Counted from the first letter of the stretch, positions 1-6,480 are shown. The stretch is 9,651 bases of DNA from Oscillospiraceae bacterium (GCA_031266295.1 JAISBH010000165.1:1-9651); one strand, 5' to 3'. Translations and numbers: made by a program. Notes: generated by a model not told the origin, from the sequence alone.

Positions 1-469
1 GAGCGGCTTTCAGGCGGTTGAACACGGTTGCCCGCGAGATAGACAGCGTTGTGGCTATCTCATCTGCGCTCATTTTTTGATAGTGGTGAAGAAAGATCAC
101 TTCCTTTTCCTTCTTCGGCAGATCCAGCACCTCGTGCAGAATCTGTTGATCAGGCGGAGAAAGTTCAGCAAAACCTCCGTTATTCTCATCAAGCGGCGTC
201 TTGCGGTCGACGTGCCTGAACCATGCCGTTCGGTGATAATCCTTACATGTATTGAGCGCGATCCGCATGAGCCATGACTTTTCCATACCCGTGTTTGGAT
301 AGCGGTTTCTGACATATGCGCGATACGCTTTAATAAACGTATCCTGTGCAGCATCTTCCGCGAGAGCATAGTCCTTAAGAAAAGCGAAGCACTGTCTCTG
401 AACGTCAGTGCCGAAGATATCCATCAAGGAAGTTATCCATGCCTGATCACCATCGGTGAACGTGTTCAT
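1..469 (-). CDS. ECF-type RNA polymerase sigma factor, C-terminal end cut by window edge
   Basis: Reading the minus strand from the ATG at 469-467 gives 156 residues that run off the left edge. Region 2 is visible at about residues 34-47 (ALAEDAAQDTFIKAYR), followed by the WLMRIALNTCKDYHR stretch typical of region 2.3-2.4. Region 4 lies at the end: LPKKEKEVIFLHHY, then a helix-turn-helix with MSADEIATTLSISRATVFNRLKAA split between its two helices. Such proteins redirect RNA polymerase to a small regulon, often their own promoter. The start is supported by a strong ribosome binding site (AAAGGGGGTGA) ending about 10 nt upstream. Any anti-sigma partner would lie left of the window, so the signal it answers is unknown. 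The family call is firm; the subgroup is not assigned. Confidence 0.93.
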   Translation of the reverse strand, partial: MNTFTDGDQAWITSLMDIFGTDVQRQCFAFLKDYALAEDAAQDTFIKAYRAYVRNRYPNTGMEKSWLMRIALNTCKDYHRTAWFRHVDRKTPLDENNGGFAELSPPDQQILHEVLDLPKKEKEVIFLHHYQKMSADEIATTLSISRATVFNRLKAA

Positions 470-502
470 CGCGTCCCGTTCACCCCCTTTCACCTATAAT
501 AA

Positions 503-527
503 CGACTACGATTTAGAAAAAGTCTAA
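503..527 (-). promoter_or_regulatory. Candidate autoregulated ECF promoter
   Basis: On the minus strand TTAGACTTTTT (527 downward) is followed after 12 nt by CGTAGTCG (510-503), about 34 nt before the sigma factor start. A TTAGAC plus T-run block and a GTAGTC-like -10 are compatible with an ECF promoter, and ECF genes often control themselves. A sigma-A alternative exists, TATTAT just downstream, but it has no well-placed -35. This is inference from base pattern only. Confidence 0.35.
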
Positions 528-811
528 TACCCATGATATATTTTTCAAATGGAATATGAGCGAGCTATTATGCGTTATGCAACAACGTCGTCCGTAGCAC
601 ATCGTCAAAACATACCACCGCTTCTTTGCTACCGCAGACATTTCCGGCACTAACATAAATCGGTAAGAATCCCTTCGGGGTTTTTACCGATTTATGTCGA
701 CGAAGTTTGTTTGTCCTTTGAATTGCCCCGTACGAAGTGATTCAACACATTCACGCAAATTCTTTTATCACAACTATATAAATATTATATGGCCTGACCG
801 GCGCGCCTGAG
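528..811. other. Non-coding spacer
   Basis: Apart from the hairpin at 654-696, nothing recognisable is seen. No open frame has a ribosome binding site. The part nearest the stop at 812 is AT-rich (about 765-792, TATATAAATATTATAT-like and partly self-complementary) and borders a GGCGCGCC palindrome near 799. These may help end transcription of the minus-strand gene at 812-1309, but no convincing intrinsic terminator was found. Confidence 0.5.
654..696. repeat. Long intergenic hairpin with UUCG loop
   Basis: The arms starting CATAAATCGGTAA (654-666) and ending TTACCGATTTATG (684-696) are exact reverse complements. Pairing continues inward through GAATCCC and GGGGTTT with two wobble pairs, making a stem of about 20 bp closed by a CCC-TTC(G)-GGG tip. 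It lies between two minus-strand genes, 115 nt past the stop of the membrane protein gene and upstream of the sigma factor promoter. It could terminate transcription from the right. It has an internal T-run (681-685) on the plus strand but no T-tract after the full stem on either strand, so a mobile or processed hairpin element is also possible. Confidence 0.7.
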
Positions 812-1309
812 TCAATGAACGAGCGCCCGTCTCCTGCGCATCGACACAGGCTTGCCCAGCACCTCCGCGAACACGACCGATTGCACCAGCGACCGTTGAT
901 CCAACGGCAGCGTCAAGCCGGGTAAAGCGACGCGCCTGGGCTGCGACGACAGAACTCTGTCATGCTCTGGGTGTGTAAAACACTCGCCTTCAGGCGAATC
1001 GTATTCCATTGAGCCGCTGGCAAGCTGGGGCATAATCGCTGGCTCAGCCGCTTCGAATCGCGGAGTCGGAGTTGGCGTCTTGAGCGCCGTCGTCATATTG
1101 TCGGCCCGTCGCGCTGTTGTCCGCTGCGTCAGCTGGCCCGACCGTTCGACGCGATAAGCGTGCGGCACCCTCGACGCCGATGAACCTTGCGGCTGTCGAC
1201 GGGATTGGTTTTTCTCGTTTGCGGTCATGGCTCTGCGGATAGTCCGGAGCGCCGCAGCAGCGATAGATATCCAAACTATCAATGTAATCAATCCGTTCAA
1301 CGCGTCCAC
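812..1309 (-). CDS. Membrane-anchored protein of unknown function, divergent from ctsR
   Basis: The predicted protein has 165 residues. Residues 5-22 (NGLITLIVWISIAAAALR) form one hydrophobic segment close to the N-terminus, followed by RTIRR, which suggests an anchor with the bulk of the protein in the cytoplasm. Residues 30-100 are polar, rich in R, T, P and A, and probably disordered. Two compact blocks follow: SPEGECFTHPEH (105-116), with Cys and His residues that could bind metal, and RSLVQSVVFAEVLGKP (139-154), a short helix-like motif. I recall similar C-terminal motifs in uncharacterised clostridial proteins, but no function is known to me. The GTG start at 1309 is chosen because AAAGGGG ends 7-8 nt upstream and the promoter lies just outside; a longer frame to 1423 would run through that promoter. 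It shares its regulatory region with the heat-shock operon. Confidence 0.8.
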   Translation of the reverse strand: MDALNGLITLIVWISIAAAALRTIRRAMTANEKNQSRRQPQGSSASRVPHAYRVERSGQLTQRTTARRADNMTTALKTPTPTPRFEAAEPAIMPQLASGSMEYDSPEGECFTHPEHDRVLSSQPRRVALPGLTLPLDQRSLVQSVVFAEVLGKPVSMRRRRALVH

Positions 1310-1334
1310 ACGATCACCCCTTTCCCATACGCTT

Positions 1335-1363
1335 AGTATACAGTTCGGGAAACGTGTTGTCAA
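1335..1363 (-). promoter_or_regulatory. Sigma-A promoter of the divergent membrane protein gene
   Basis: On the minus strand TTGACA (1363-1358) and TATACT (1340-1335) are separated by exactly 17 bp, a near-consensus housekeeping promoter. Transcription would start near 1328, giving a very short leader before the GTG at 1309. Extra GTCAA motifs (GTC at 1359 and 1367, plus strand) lie on the -35 and just upstream, which raises the possibility of CtsR influence. Confidence 0.8.
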
Positions 1364-1389
1364 CGCGTCAAATATATGGATCGAACGAA

Positions 1390-1406
1390 GGTCAAAAAAA
1401 GTCAAA
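1390..1406 (+). promoter_or_regulatory. CtsR operator
   Basis: The sequence GGTCAAA-AAA-AGTCAAA is a perfect match to the published CtsR box, RGTCAAA-NAN-RGTCAAA, a tandem heptamer repeat. It ends 9 bp before the -35 element of the ctsR promoter. It therefore supports autoregulation of the operon by its own first gene product. It is also 27 bp upstream of the -35 of the divergent gene. Confidence 0.92.
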
Positions 1407-1415
1407 AATAACCGG

Positions 1416-1443
1416 TTGCACATTCTTCATAATCTGCTATACT
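1416..1443 (+). promoter_or_regulatory. Sigma-A promoter of the ctsR operon
   Basis: TTGCAC (1416-1421) and TATACT (1438-1443) are spaced 16 bp apart. The expected start point near 1450 leaves a leader of about 40 nt before the ctsR start. The CtsR box sits immediately upstream, so bound repressor would be next to the -35. Confidence 0.8.
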
Positions 1444-1488
1444 ATGAATAGACAGGAATAGTCAGTCTGGTAAGGGGTGCTAATTGGT

Positions 1489-1959
1489 GTGAAGCCGTTA
1501 AGCGACGATATTGAGGCGTTCATCAAAGCGCTGTTGGGTGAGGATCAGGATCAGGTAGACGTACAGCGCAACGAGCTGGCCGGGTATTTCCGATGTGCGC
1601 CCAGCCAGATCACGTATGTGCTGTCTACCCGGTTTACGCCTGACCGAGGATATGTAATTGAGTCCAGGCGCGGTGGCGGCGGGTTTGTTCGGATCCTGAG
1701 GCTGAAGAAAACCAAGGCCGACCATCTGCTGTACCTGATCAACCAGCGCATCGGCTCGTCCGTGTCCACACAGGACGTGAACGCGATGATTGATCAGCTG
1801 TTTGAGCAGGGCATCGTTGGCGAGAGGGAGGCCGCGCTGATGCGCGCCGCAACCTCCACGCGGGCGATCAACCTGCCCATTGCTCTTAAAGATACGCTCC
1901 GAGCCAGCGTAATGCGGGAAATGCTGCTGCAGATCGCGCTGGAACAAAAGGAGGCTTGA
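1489..1959 (+). CDS. ctsR: CtsR, transcriptional repressor of class III heat-shock genes
   Basis: CtsR binds tandem GGTCAAA heptamers and represses clp genes until heat releases it. The 156-residue protein matches the usual length. A winged helix-turn-helix spans about residues 25-70, with RNELAGYFRCAPSQITYVL as recognition region and ERGY-like DRGYVIESRRGGGGFVR as wing. The tetraglycine loop (62-65) is the thermosensor in studied homologues, and the Arg just before it is the residue reported to be phosphorylated by McsB in Bacillus-type proteins. The C-terminal dimerisation domain is present. The GTG at 1489 is chosen over the in-frame GTG at 1477, because that one lies inside the ribosome binding site AAGGGGTG (1472-1479) and the conserved protein begins at about KPLSDDIE. 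Confidence 0.97.
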   Translation: MKPLSDDIEAFIKALLGEDQDQVDVQRNELAGYFRCAPSQITYVLSTRFTPDRGYVIESRRGGGGFVRILRLKKTKADHLLYLINQRIGSSVSTQDVNAMIDQLFEQGIVGEREAALMRAATSTRAINLPIALKDTLRASVMREMLLQIALEQKEA

Positions 1960-1964
1960 ATATA

Positions 1965-2528
1965 ATGCTATGCGAAAGCTGCCATCAGCAGCCAGCCACA
2001 GTTCACCTAACCACGATAGTAGGCGGCGAAAAAACCGAACAGCACCTGTGCGCCGCTTGCTGCCAGAAACATAAACAGGCGCTGACAATGGCCGGTATGT
2101 CCACGCTGTTGCTCAACCTGCTGCAGGGTTCATCCACGCCGACCAGCGACCAGCCGGATATCCGCTGCGAAACCTGCGGCCAGACGTTCGACGAGTTTCA
2201 GAAATCAGGGACGCTGGGGTGTCCAAGGTGTTATGAGTCATTCCGGACGCACCTTACGCCGCTGCTCACACGCATACACGGCAGCGCGCGACACACAGGC
2301 CGCGCTCCCTCCCGCACGGAGGAGCAAAGCCACATTCGCCGCCGCATGGACGCGCTGAAGCGTGAGATGGATCGCGCCGTCGCCGACGAAGACTTCGAGC
2401 TGGCGGCCAAACTGCGCGATGAACTCCGCGCGATGACCCCGGCGCAGGACAGCGCTCAAGACGCGGGGCGTAACCCCGCTCCGTGCGTCGACGGCGCAGC
2501 CTGTTCAGAAGGAGATAACCATGCCTGA
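1965..2528 (+). CDS. mcsA: McsA, zinc-binding activator of the protein arginine kinase
   Basis: McsA activates and targets McsB. The 187-residue protein starts MLCESCHQQPATVHLT, close to known McsA proteins. One zinc module uses C3, C6, C29 and C32; a second uses C68, C71, C86 and C89 (CETC and CPRC). A conserved HGSARHTG stretch follows (105-112). A UVR coiled coil with DEDFELAAKLRDEL lies at about 126-158. The last 28 residues are variable and rich in D, A and C. The ATG at 1965 is preferred over an upstream TTG overlapping the ctsR stop, because the site AAAAGGAGG (1946-1954), inside the ctsR end, is 10 nt before the ATG. The stop overlaps the mcsB start by 8 bp, so the two are probably coupled. 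Confidence 0.95.
   Translation: MLCESCHQQPATVHLTTIVGGEKTEQHLCAACCQKHKQALTMAGMSTLLLNLLQGSSTPTSDQPDIRCETCGQTFDEFQKSGTLGCPRCYESFRTHLTPLLTRIHGSARHTGRAPSRTEEQSHIRRRMDALKREMDRAVADEDFELAAKLRDELRAMTPAQDSAQDAGRNPAPCVDGAACSEGDNHA
2463..2479 (+). other. GC hairpin inside the 3' end of mcsA
   Basis: GCGGGG (2463-2468), loop CGTAA and CCCCGC (2474-2479) form a perfect 6-bp all-GC stem. It lies in the poorly conserved tail of mcsA, 41 nt before the mcsB ATG and 29 nt before its ribosome binding site AAGGAG (2509-2514). It could pause ribosomes or transcripts or set an mRNA processing point. No T-tract follows, so it is not an intrinsic terminator. Confidence 0.45.
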
Positions 2529-3609
2529 ACTGCCTGGCTTCAACCCGGCGGCCAAACCGCCTATTAACCCATTCGAGGGTATGTCGCCCGAGAGCGACGT
2601 TGTGCTGACCAGCCGAGTCCGCCTCGCGCGCAATCACGCCGGAATGCCCTTCCCCGGACTCCTCGACCCGGAGAAGGCGCAGGACAGCATACGCCGCGCT
2701 GCGGAAGCGCTCTCTCCCCACGGCTTGACGCTGATGCGGATGGACTCACTATCAGTGCTGCAGCGGCAGACTCTGGTTGAGCGATGGCTGATCAGCCGCG
2801 ATCTGCTGAAGTCGCCGGATCGTTCCGCCGTGCTCGTATCCGAGTTTGATTCGTGGGATATCAAGTCCGGCCATGGCGAATTGCCGTCCAAGATGCTCAG
2901 CGTCATGGTTAATGAGGAGGATCACTTGCGCGTTCAGGCATTCGTCAACGAATTCAACCTGGACGAGGCCGCAAGAATCGCGTTCGAGGCCGATCAATGG
3001 ATCATTGAAAAAATCGACGTGGCGTATGATGAAGAGTTCGGATATCTAACCGCGTGTCCGACGAACACGGGCACCGGAATGCGCGCGTCGGTCATGCTGC
3101 ATATGCCCGCGCTGACATGGGCGGGCGAAATGGGCAAGGTCACGCAGGCCGTATCCAAGTTGGGCTTGACCTTGCGCGGCCTGTACGGCGAAGGGACTGA
3201 GGCGCAAGGCGATTTATATCAGCTGTCCAACCAAGTGACGCTGGGCCGGACGGAGGGCGAGATACTCGACGACATGCGCTCCGCCGCCAGCCAAATGATG
3301 GACTGGGAGCGGAAGGTACGCGTCGCGTTGCACGCGGGCGACCGAATCGCGCTGGAAGACCGACTCATGCGCGCACTGGGTGTGATGGAGCGCGCAAGGA
3401 AGATCAGCGCGAAGGAATTTATGCAGCGATGGTCGTGCCTGCGGCTGGGCGCGTGCATGAAACTGATCCCGCTAAGGCTATCGGCCCTTGACAGACTGCT
3501 GACTGCGGCCCAGCCGGCCAGCCTGCAGCAAAGCGCGGGAGAAACGCTGTCGGATGAACAGCGGGACGTCCGCAGGGCTTCGATGATACAGTCCGCAATG
3601 AAGGAGTGA
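2521..3609 (+). CDS. mcsB: McsB, protein arginine kinase
   Basis: McsB phosphorylates arginine side chains using ATP, marking proteins for ClpC-ClpP and inactivating CtsR. The 362-residue protein has the phosphagen-kinase catalytic fold. Visible motifs are SRVRLARN (31-38, nucleotide binding), NEEDHLRVQ (131-139, substrate-side acidic loop), YLTACPTNTGTGMRAS (175-190, with the conserved Cys at 179), GEGTEAQGDLYQLSNQ (223-238), and RDVRRA (348-353), which matches the RDXXRA allosteric phosphoarginine pocket motif of the family. Compared with the Bacillus subtilis protein as I recall it, about 14 extra residues sit at about 109-124 just before NEEDH. The ATG has AAGGAG 6 nt upstream and overlaps the end of mcsA. 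The stop is 5 nt before clpC. Confidence 0.96.
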   Translation: MPELPGFNPAAKPPINPFEGMSPESDVVLTSRVRLARNHAGMPFPGLLDPEKAQDSIRRAAEALSPHGLTLMRMDSLSVLQRQTLVERWLISRDLLKSPDRSAVLVSEFDSWDIKSGHGELPSKMLSVMVNEEDHLRVQAFVNEFNLDEAARIAFEADQWIIEKIDVAYDEEFGYLTACPTNTGTGMRASVMLHMPALTWAGEMGKVTQAVSKLGLTLRGLYGEGTEAQGDLYQLSNQVTLGRTEGEILDDMRSAASQMMDWERKVRVALHAGDRIALEDRLMRALGVMERARKISAKEFMQRWSCLRLGACMKLIPLRLSALDRLLTAAQPASLQQSAGETLSDEQRDVRRASMIQSAMKE

Positions 3610-3614
3610 AATAG

Positions 3615-6068
3615 ATGGCATTCTCCGGCAAATTCACCGAACGGGCGCAGCGCGCGCTGAGCGCCGCCCAGGAATCGGCGCAGAAGATGCGCCACAACTA
3701 CGTCGGCACCGAGCATCTGTTGCTGGGACTGCTAAGCGAACAAGGCGGCCCGATGCAGAAACTGCTGGGCGGCATTCGATATGACCAGGCGATGCAGACG
3801 GCGGAAAAACTCGTCGGCACCGGCGAGGGCAGCCTCCCCGGCCAGATGAGCTACACGCCGCGCACAAAGAAGATATTAGAAGTCAGCGTTATGGAAGCGC
3901 GCACGCTGGGCCACAGCTTTGTCGGCACGGAACATCTGTGGATGGCGCTGCTGCGCGAGGGCGAGGGCGTCGCCGCGCGCATCCTCCAGTCGCTGGGCAT
4001 GGATATAAACTCAGCGCGACTCGGCCTGGAGAAAACGCTGAGGGGCGAGTCTGTCGGCGGGGACTCCCAGTCGATATCGACACCCGCGCTGGATGCGTTC
4101 AGCCGCGACCTGACCCGCTCCGCAGAGCGTGACGAACTCGATCCCGTCATAGGCCGCTCGACCGAAATCGAGCGCATAGTACAGATTTTGATCCGCCGCA
4201 CGAAGAACAACCCAGTGCTGATCGGTGAACCCGGCGTAGGCAAGAGCGCCATCGTCGAAGGCCTGGCGCAGCGCATCGTCAACGGCTCGATACCGCATCT
4301 GCTACGCGGCAAGCGGCTGGTGTCCCTGGACATCGCGTCGATGATCGCGGGCAGCAAGTATCGCGGCGAGTTCGAGGAACGGTTCAAGAACGCCATAGCC
4401 GACCTGAAGAAGGCCGGAAACATTATACTGTTCATCGACGAGATGCATACCCTCATTGGCGCGGGTAACGCGGAAGGCTCGCTGGACGCGTCCAACATGA
4501 TTAAACCCGCGCTGGCGCGAGGTGAGATACAGTGCATCGGCGCGACCACGATCGACGAGTATCGCAAACACATTGAGAAAGACGCGGCGTTGGAGCGCCG
4601 ATTCCAGCCCGTGACGGTAGGAGAGCCGACGAAGGACGAAGCGGTTCAGATAATATTCGGACTGCGCGACAAGTACGAGGCGCATCACAAGGTGCGCATA
4701 ACGGATGAGGCGGTGCTCGCGGCGGTTACGCTGGCGGATCGCTATATATCGGATAGATTCCTGCCTGACAAGGCCATCGATCTGATGGACGAAGCGGCCT
4801 CGCGCGTGCGGATAAAGTCGTTTACACCGCCGCCCGATCTAAAGGAGCTCGAAGCGAAGATAGAGACGCTCGAGAAGGAGAAGCAGGAGGCCATATCCCA
4901 CCAGGACTTCGAGAAGGCCGCCAGCCTGCGCGACGAGGAAAAACACGCACGCATGGAGATGGACGCGCGCCAGGATCAATGGGAGCACGGAGTCGAGACC
5001 GTGACCGAGCAGGTGGGCGAGGAGGAGATCGCGCAGATCGTAGCGGCGTGGACCGGCATCCCGGTAGCGCGGCTTACGGAGGACGAATCCGAGCGGCTGC
5101 TGCGTTTGGAGGATGAGCTGCATAAGCGGCTGATCAGCCAGGATGAGGCGGTGACGGCGGTATCCCGCGCGATACGCCGCGCCCGAGCGGGACTTAAGGA
5201 TCCGAAGCGACCGATCGGCTCGTTCTTGTTCCTGGGACCCACGGGCGTGGGCAAGACTGAACTATGCCGCGCGCTGGGCGCCGCGCTGTTCGGCGACGAG
5301 TCCGCTCTGGTGCGGCTCGACATGTCGGAGTATATGGAGAAACACACGGTATCGCGGATGATCGGCAGCCCTCCGGGCTATATCGGCCACGACGAGGGCG
5401 GCCAGCTCACCGAGGCTGTGCGGCGCAAACCCTATTGCGTAATCCTGCTGGATGAGGTCGAGAAGGCGCATCCGGACGTATTCAACATCCTGTTGCAGAT
5501 TCTCGAGGATGGGCGTCTGACGGACTCGAAGGGCCGCGTCGTGAGTTTCCAGAACACAGTGGTCGTCATGACATCCAATATTGGCGCACACGAGATCGCG
5601 CACGCAAAGCGGATGGGATTTGGCGACTCAGGTGGAGCGGCCGATTACGAGAGTATGAAGGCCAGCGTAACCGCCGAGGTGAAGCGGTTCTTCCGTCCGG
5701 AGTTCCTGAACCGGCTGGATGATATGATCGTATTCCACGCGCTGGATAAGGATCAGATATACCAGATAGCGGTGCTGATGCTACGGCAAGTTGCGGAGCG
5801 GCTGAAGGAACGCGGCGTAGCGCTGACGTTTACTGAAGACGCGATAAATATGCTATGCGAGCAAGGATATGATCCGGCATTCGGCGCGAGACCGTTGCGC
5901 CGAACGATACAGCGCATGGTAGAGGACGCGCTAAGCGAGGAACTGCTGGCAAATCGGATGCAGTTGGGTAGCAGCCTGGAAGTGTTCCGAGACGGCGAAG
6001 CGCTGGGATTCAACAAGATTAATGAGGCGGCCGCCTCTCCGACCGAACAGGCGACAGCAGAGTCGTAA
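3615..6068 (+). CDS. clpC: ClpC, AAA+ unfoldase of the ClpCP protease
   Basis: ClpC is a hexameric unfoldase that feeds substrates to ClpP. The 817-residue protein is full length. The N domain (1-145) has two repeats, each with GTEH (31-34 and 104-107), whose Glu residues bind phosphoarginine in the Bacillus protein. First ATPase module: Walker A GEPGVGKS (204-211), pore loop KYRG (248-251), Walker B IILFIDE (270-276), arginine finger region ERRF. A middle coiled coil with a UVR motif (DFEKAASLRDEE, 431-442) provides adaptor control. Second module: Walker A GPTGVGKT (541-548), pore loop GYIG (588-591), Walker B VILLDE (609-614), ClpP-docking MGF (667-669), sensor-2 GARPLRR (757-763). The ATG has AAGGAG 8 nt upstream, within the end of mcsB. 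The last gene of the operon; radA and disA do not follow. Confidence 0.97.
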   Translation: MAFSGKFTERAQRALSAAQESAQKMRHNYVGTEHLLLGLLSEQGGPMQKLLGGIRYDQAMQTAEKLVGTGEGSLPGQMSYTPRTKKILEVSVMEARTLGHSFVGTEHLWMALLREGEGVAARILQSLGMDINSARLGLEKTLRGESVGGDSQSISTPALDAFSRDLTRSAERDELDPVIGRSTEIERIVQILIRRTKNNPVLIGEPGVGKSAIVEGLAQRIVNGSIPHLLRGKRLVSLDIASMIAGSKYRGEFEERFKNAIADLKKAGNIILFIDEMHTLIGAGNAEGSLDASNMIKPALARGEIQCIGATTIDEYRKHIEKDAALERRFQPVTVGEPTKDEAVQIIFGLRDKYEAHHKVRITDEAVLAAVTLADRYISDRFLPDKAIDLMDEAASRVRIKSFTPPPDLKELEAKIETLEKEKQEAISHQDFEKAASLRDEEKHARMEMDARQDQWEHGVETVTEQVGEEEIAQIVAAWTGIPVARLTEDESERLLRLEDELHKRLISQDEAVTAVSRAIRRARAGLKDPKRPIGSFLFLGPTGVGKTELCRALGAALFGDESALVRLDMSEYMEKHTVSRMIGSPPGYIGHDEGGQLTEAVRRKPYCVILLDEVEKAHPDVFNILLQILEDGRLTDSKGRVVSFQNTVVVMTSNIGAHEIAHAKRMGFGDSGGAADYESMKASVTAEVKRFFRPEFLNRLDDMIVFHALDKDQIYQIAVLMLRQVAERLKERGVALTFTEDAINMLCEQGYDPAFGARPLRRTIQRMVEDALSEELLANRMQLGSSLEVFRDGEALGFNKINEAAASPTEQATAES

Positions 6069-6094
6069 ATTCCTGATATAGCCACAATGCGTCA

Positions 6095-6130
6095 TCACCC
6101 CATCCGCCACTATGATGGCGGATGGGGTGA
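6095..6130 (+). terminator. Hairpin ending the ctsR-clpC operon
   Basis: Arms TCACCCCATCCGCCA (6095-6109) and TGGCGGATGGGGTGA (6116-6130) are perfectly complementary over 15 bp with a 6-nt loop, 26 nt after the clpC stop. Position and stability suggest a terminator or an mRNA 3'-end stabiliser. No T-run follows, so intrinsic termination at this point would be atypical. Confidence 0.65.
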
Positions 6131-6134
6131 ATTG

Positions 6135-6163
6135 CTGTCCACAGGGACAGACGGGTTAGCCCC
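6135..6163 (+). other. Two small hairpins after the clpC terminator
   Basis: CTGTCC (6135-6140), ACAG, GGACAG (6145-6150) makes a 6-bp stem, and GGG (6153-6155), TTAG, CCC follows directly. Together with the 15-bp hairpin they form a row of three stems, possibly a folded 3' untranslated region. Their role is unknown. Confidence 0.4.
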
Positions 6164-6206
6164 AGCTCAGATTAAGCATTCAAACATGCAAGAATTACAT
6201 TAGGAG

Positions 6207-6238
6207 GGATAATTATCCTTTTTTTATGCGTCTATAAT
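6207..6238 (+). promoter_or_regulatory. Palindrome with T-run and -10 element before the leader RNA
   Basis: A 12-bp perfect palindrome, GGATAATTATCC (6207-6218), is followed by seven T (6219-6225) and then TATAAT at 6233-6238. TATAAT is a perfect sigma-A -10, but the -35 position is occupied by the palindrome and resembles no consensus hexamer. Two readings fit: the palindrome is an operator or activator site for this promoter, or it is a weak terminator (4-bp core stem plus T-run) for read-through from clpC. The promoter reading would start a leader of about 240 nt for the gene at 6484. Confidence 0.45.
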
Positions 6239-6244
6239 CCGTAC

Positions 6245-6480
6245 CGCTAAGAATTTCCACGGCTTCGCGATGGACTTTCGCCGTTCGCTAAGGCGAGAGG
6301 AAGAGGCGGACTGGTTGTCCGCTGACCGAGCGCCAGCTCAATTTTGCACAGATCCTCATCTGACGGCAGTCAACGAGGCGACAATGCAAAATCGGTGCAG
6401 GAGTCGGCTCGAGCGGCGAAAAGACGCGCGAAGACGGGAAGTTTTTAGCGGCACGGATACATATTGCAAAGGGGGATAGC
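6245..6480 (+). ncRNA. Structured leader or small RNA of unknown family
   Basis: This stretch lies between a -10 element and the ribosome binding site of the next gene. It holds a row of stems: CTTTCGCC/GGCGAGAG (6275-6282 with 6292-6299, one wobble), GCGGAC/GTCCGC (6306-6311 with 6317-6322), GAGC/GCTC (6328-6331 with 6336-6339), and an outer ATTTTGCA/TGCAAAAT pair (6341-6348 with 6385-6392) enclosing CAGAT/ATCTG (6349-6353 with 6358-6362). The first 46 nt recur in diverged form at 7775-7819 on the other strand. A frame open from the ATG at 6270 to 6479 exists but lacks a ribosome binding site. I could not match it to a riboswitch class from memory; a cis-regulatory leader, a free small RNA or a mobile-element remnant all remain possible. 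Confidence 0.4.
6250..6295 (+). repeat. Dispersed repeat, copy A
   Basis: Begins AGAATTTCCACGG and contains TCGCGATGGA. It matches the minus-strand segment 7819-7775 at 37 of 46 aligned columns (one single-base gap). Seven of the eight substitutions are transitions. Copy A forms the start of the structured leader. Confidence 0.7.

Noticed and set aside
1310..1423. N-terminal extension of the divergent membrane protein to an ATG at 1423
   Set aside because: It would translate through the near-consensus promoter and ribosome binding site, and the GTG at 1309 is well placed.
1477..1488. Earlier GTG start for ctsR
   Set aside because: It lies within the AAGGGGTG ribosome binding site; the family N-terminus fits the GTG at 1489.
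5376..5390. GYIGH instead of the common GYVGY in the second pore loop of ClpC
   Set aside because: The first Tyr and the glycines, which form the functional GYVG core, are kept; the change is probably neutral lineage variation.
2238..6085. Long minus-strand frames opposite mcsA, mcsB and clpC
   Set aside because: They are mirror frames of GC-rich coding sequence, without ribosome binding sites or recognisable motifs.
6262..6335. Resemblance to a fluoride riboswitch (GCGATGG...TTCGCC then a stem and CTGA)
   Set aside because: Key conserved blocks and the expected pseudoknot partners are missing, and the downstream gene is not a fluoride exporter or similar. Judged a chance likeness.
6270..6479. 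Plus-strand open frame of 69 codons (MDFRRSLRREEE...)
   Set aside because: No ribosome binding site before the ATG, arginine-rich low-quality composition, and it covers the strong stems of the leader. More likely open by chance in a GC-rich RNA, although its start is mirrored by the diverged copy.
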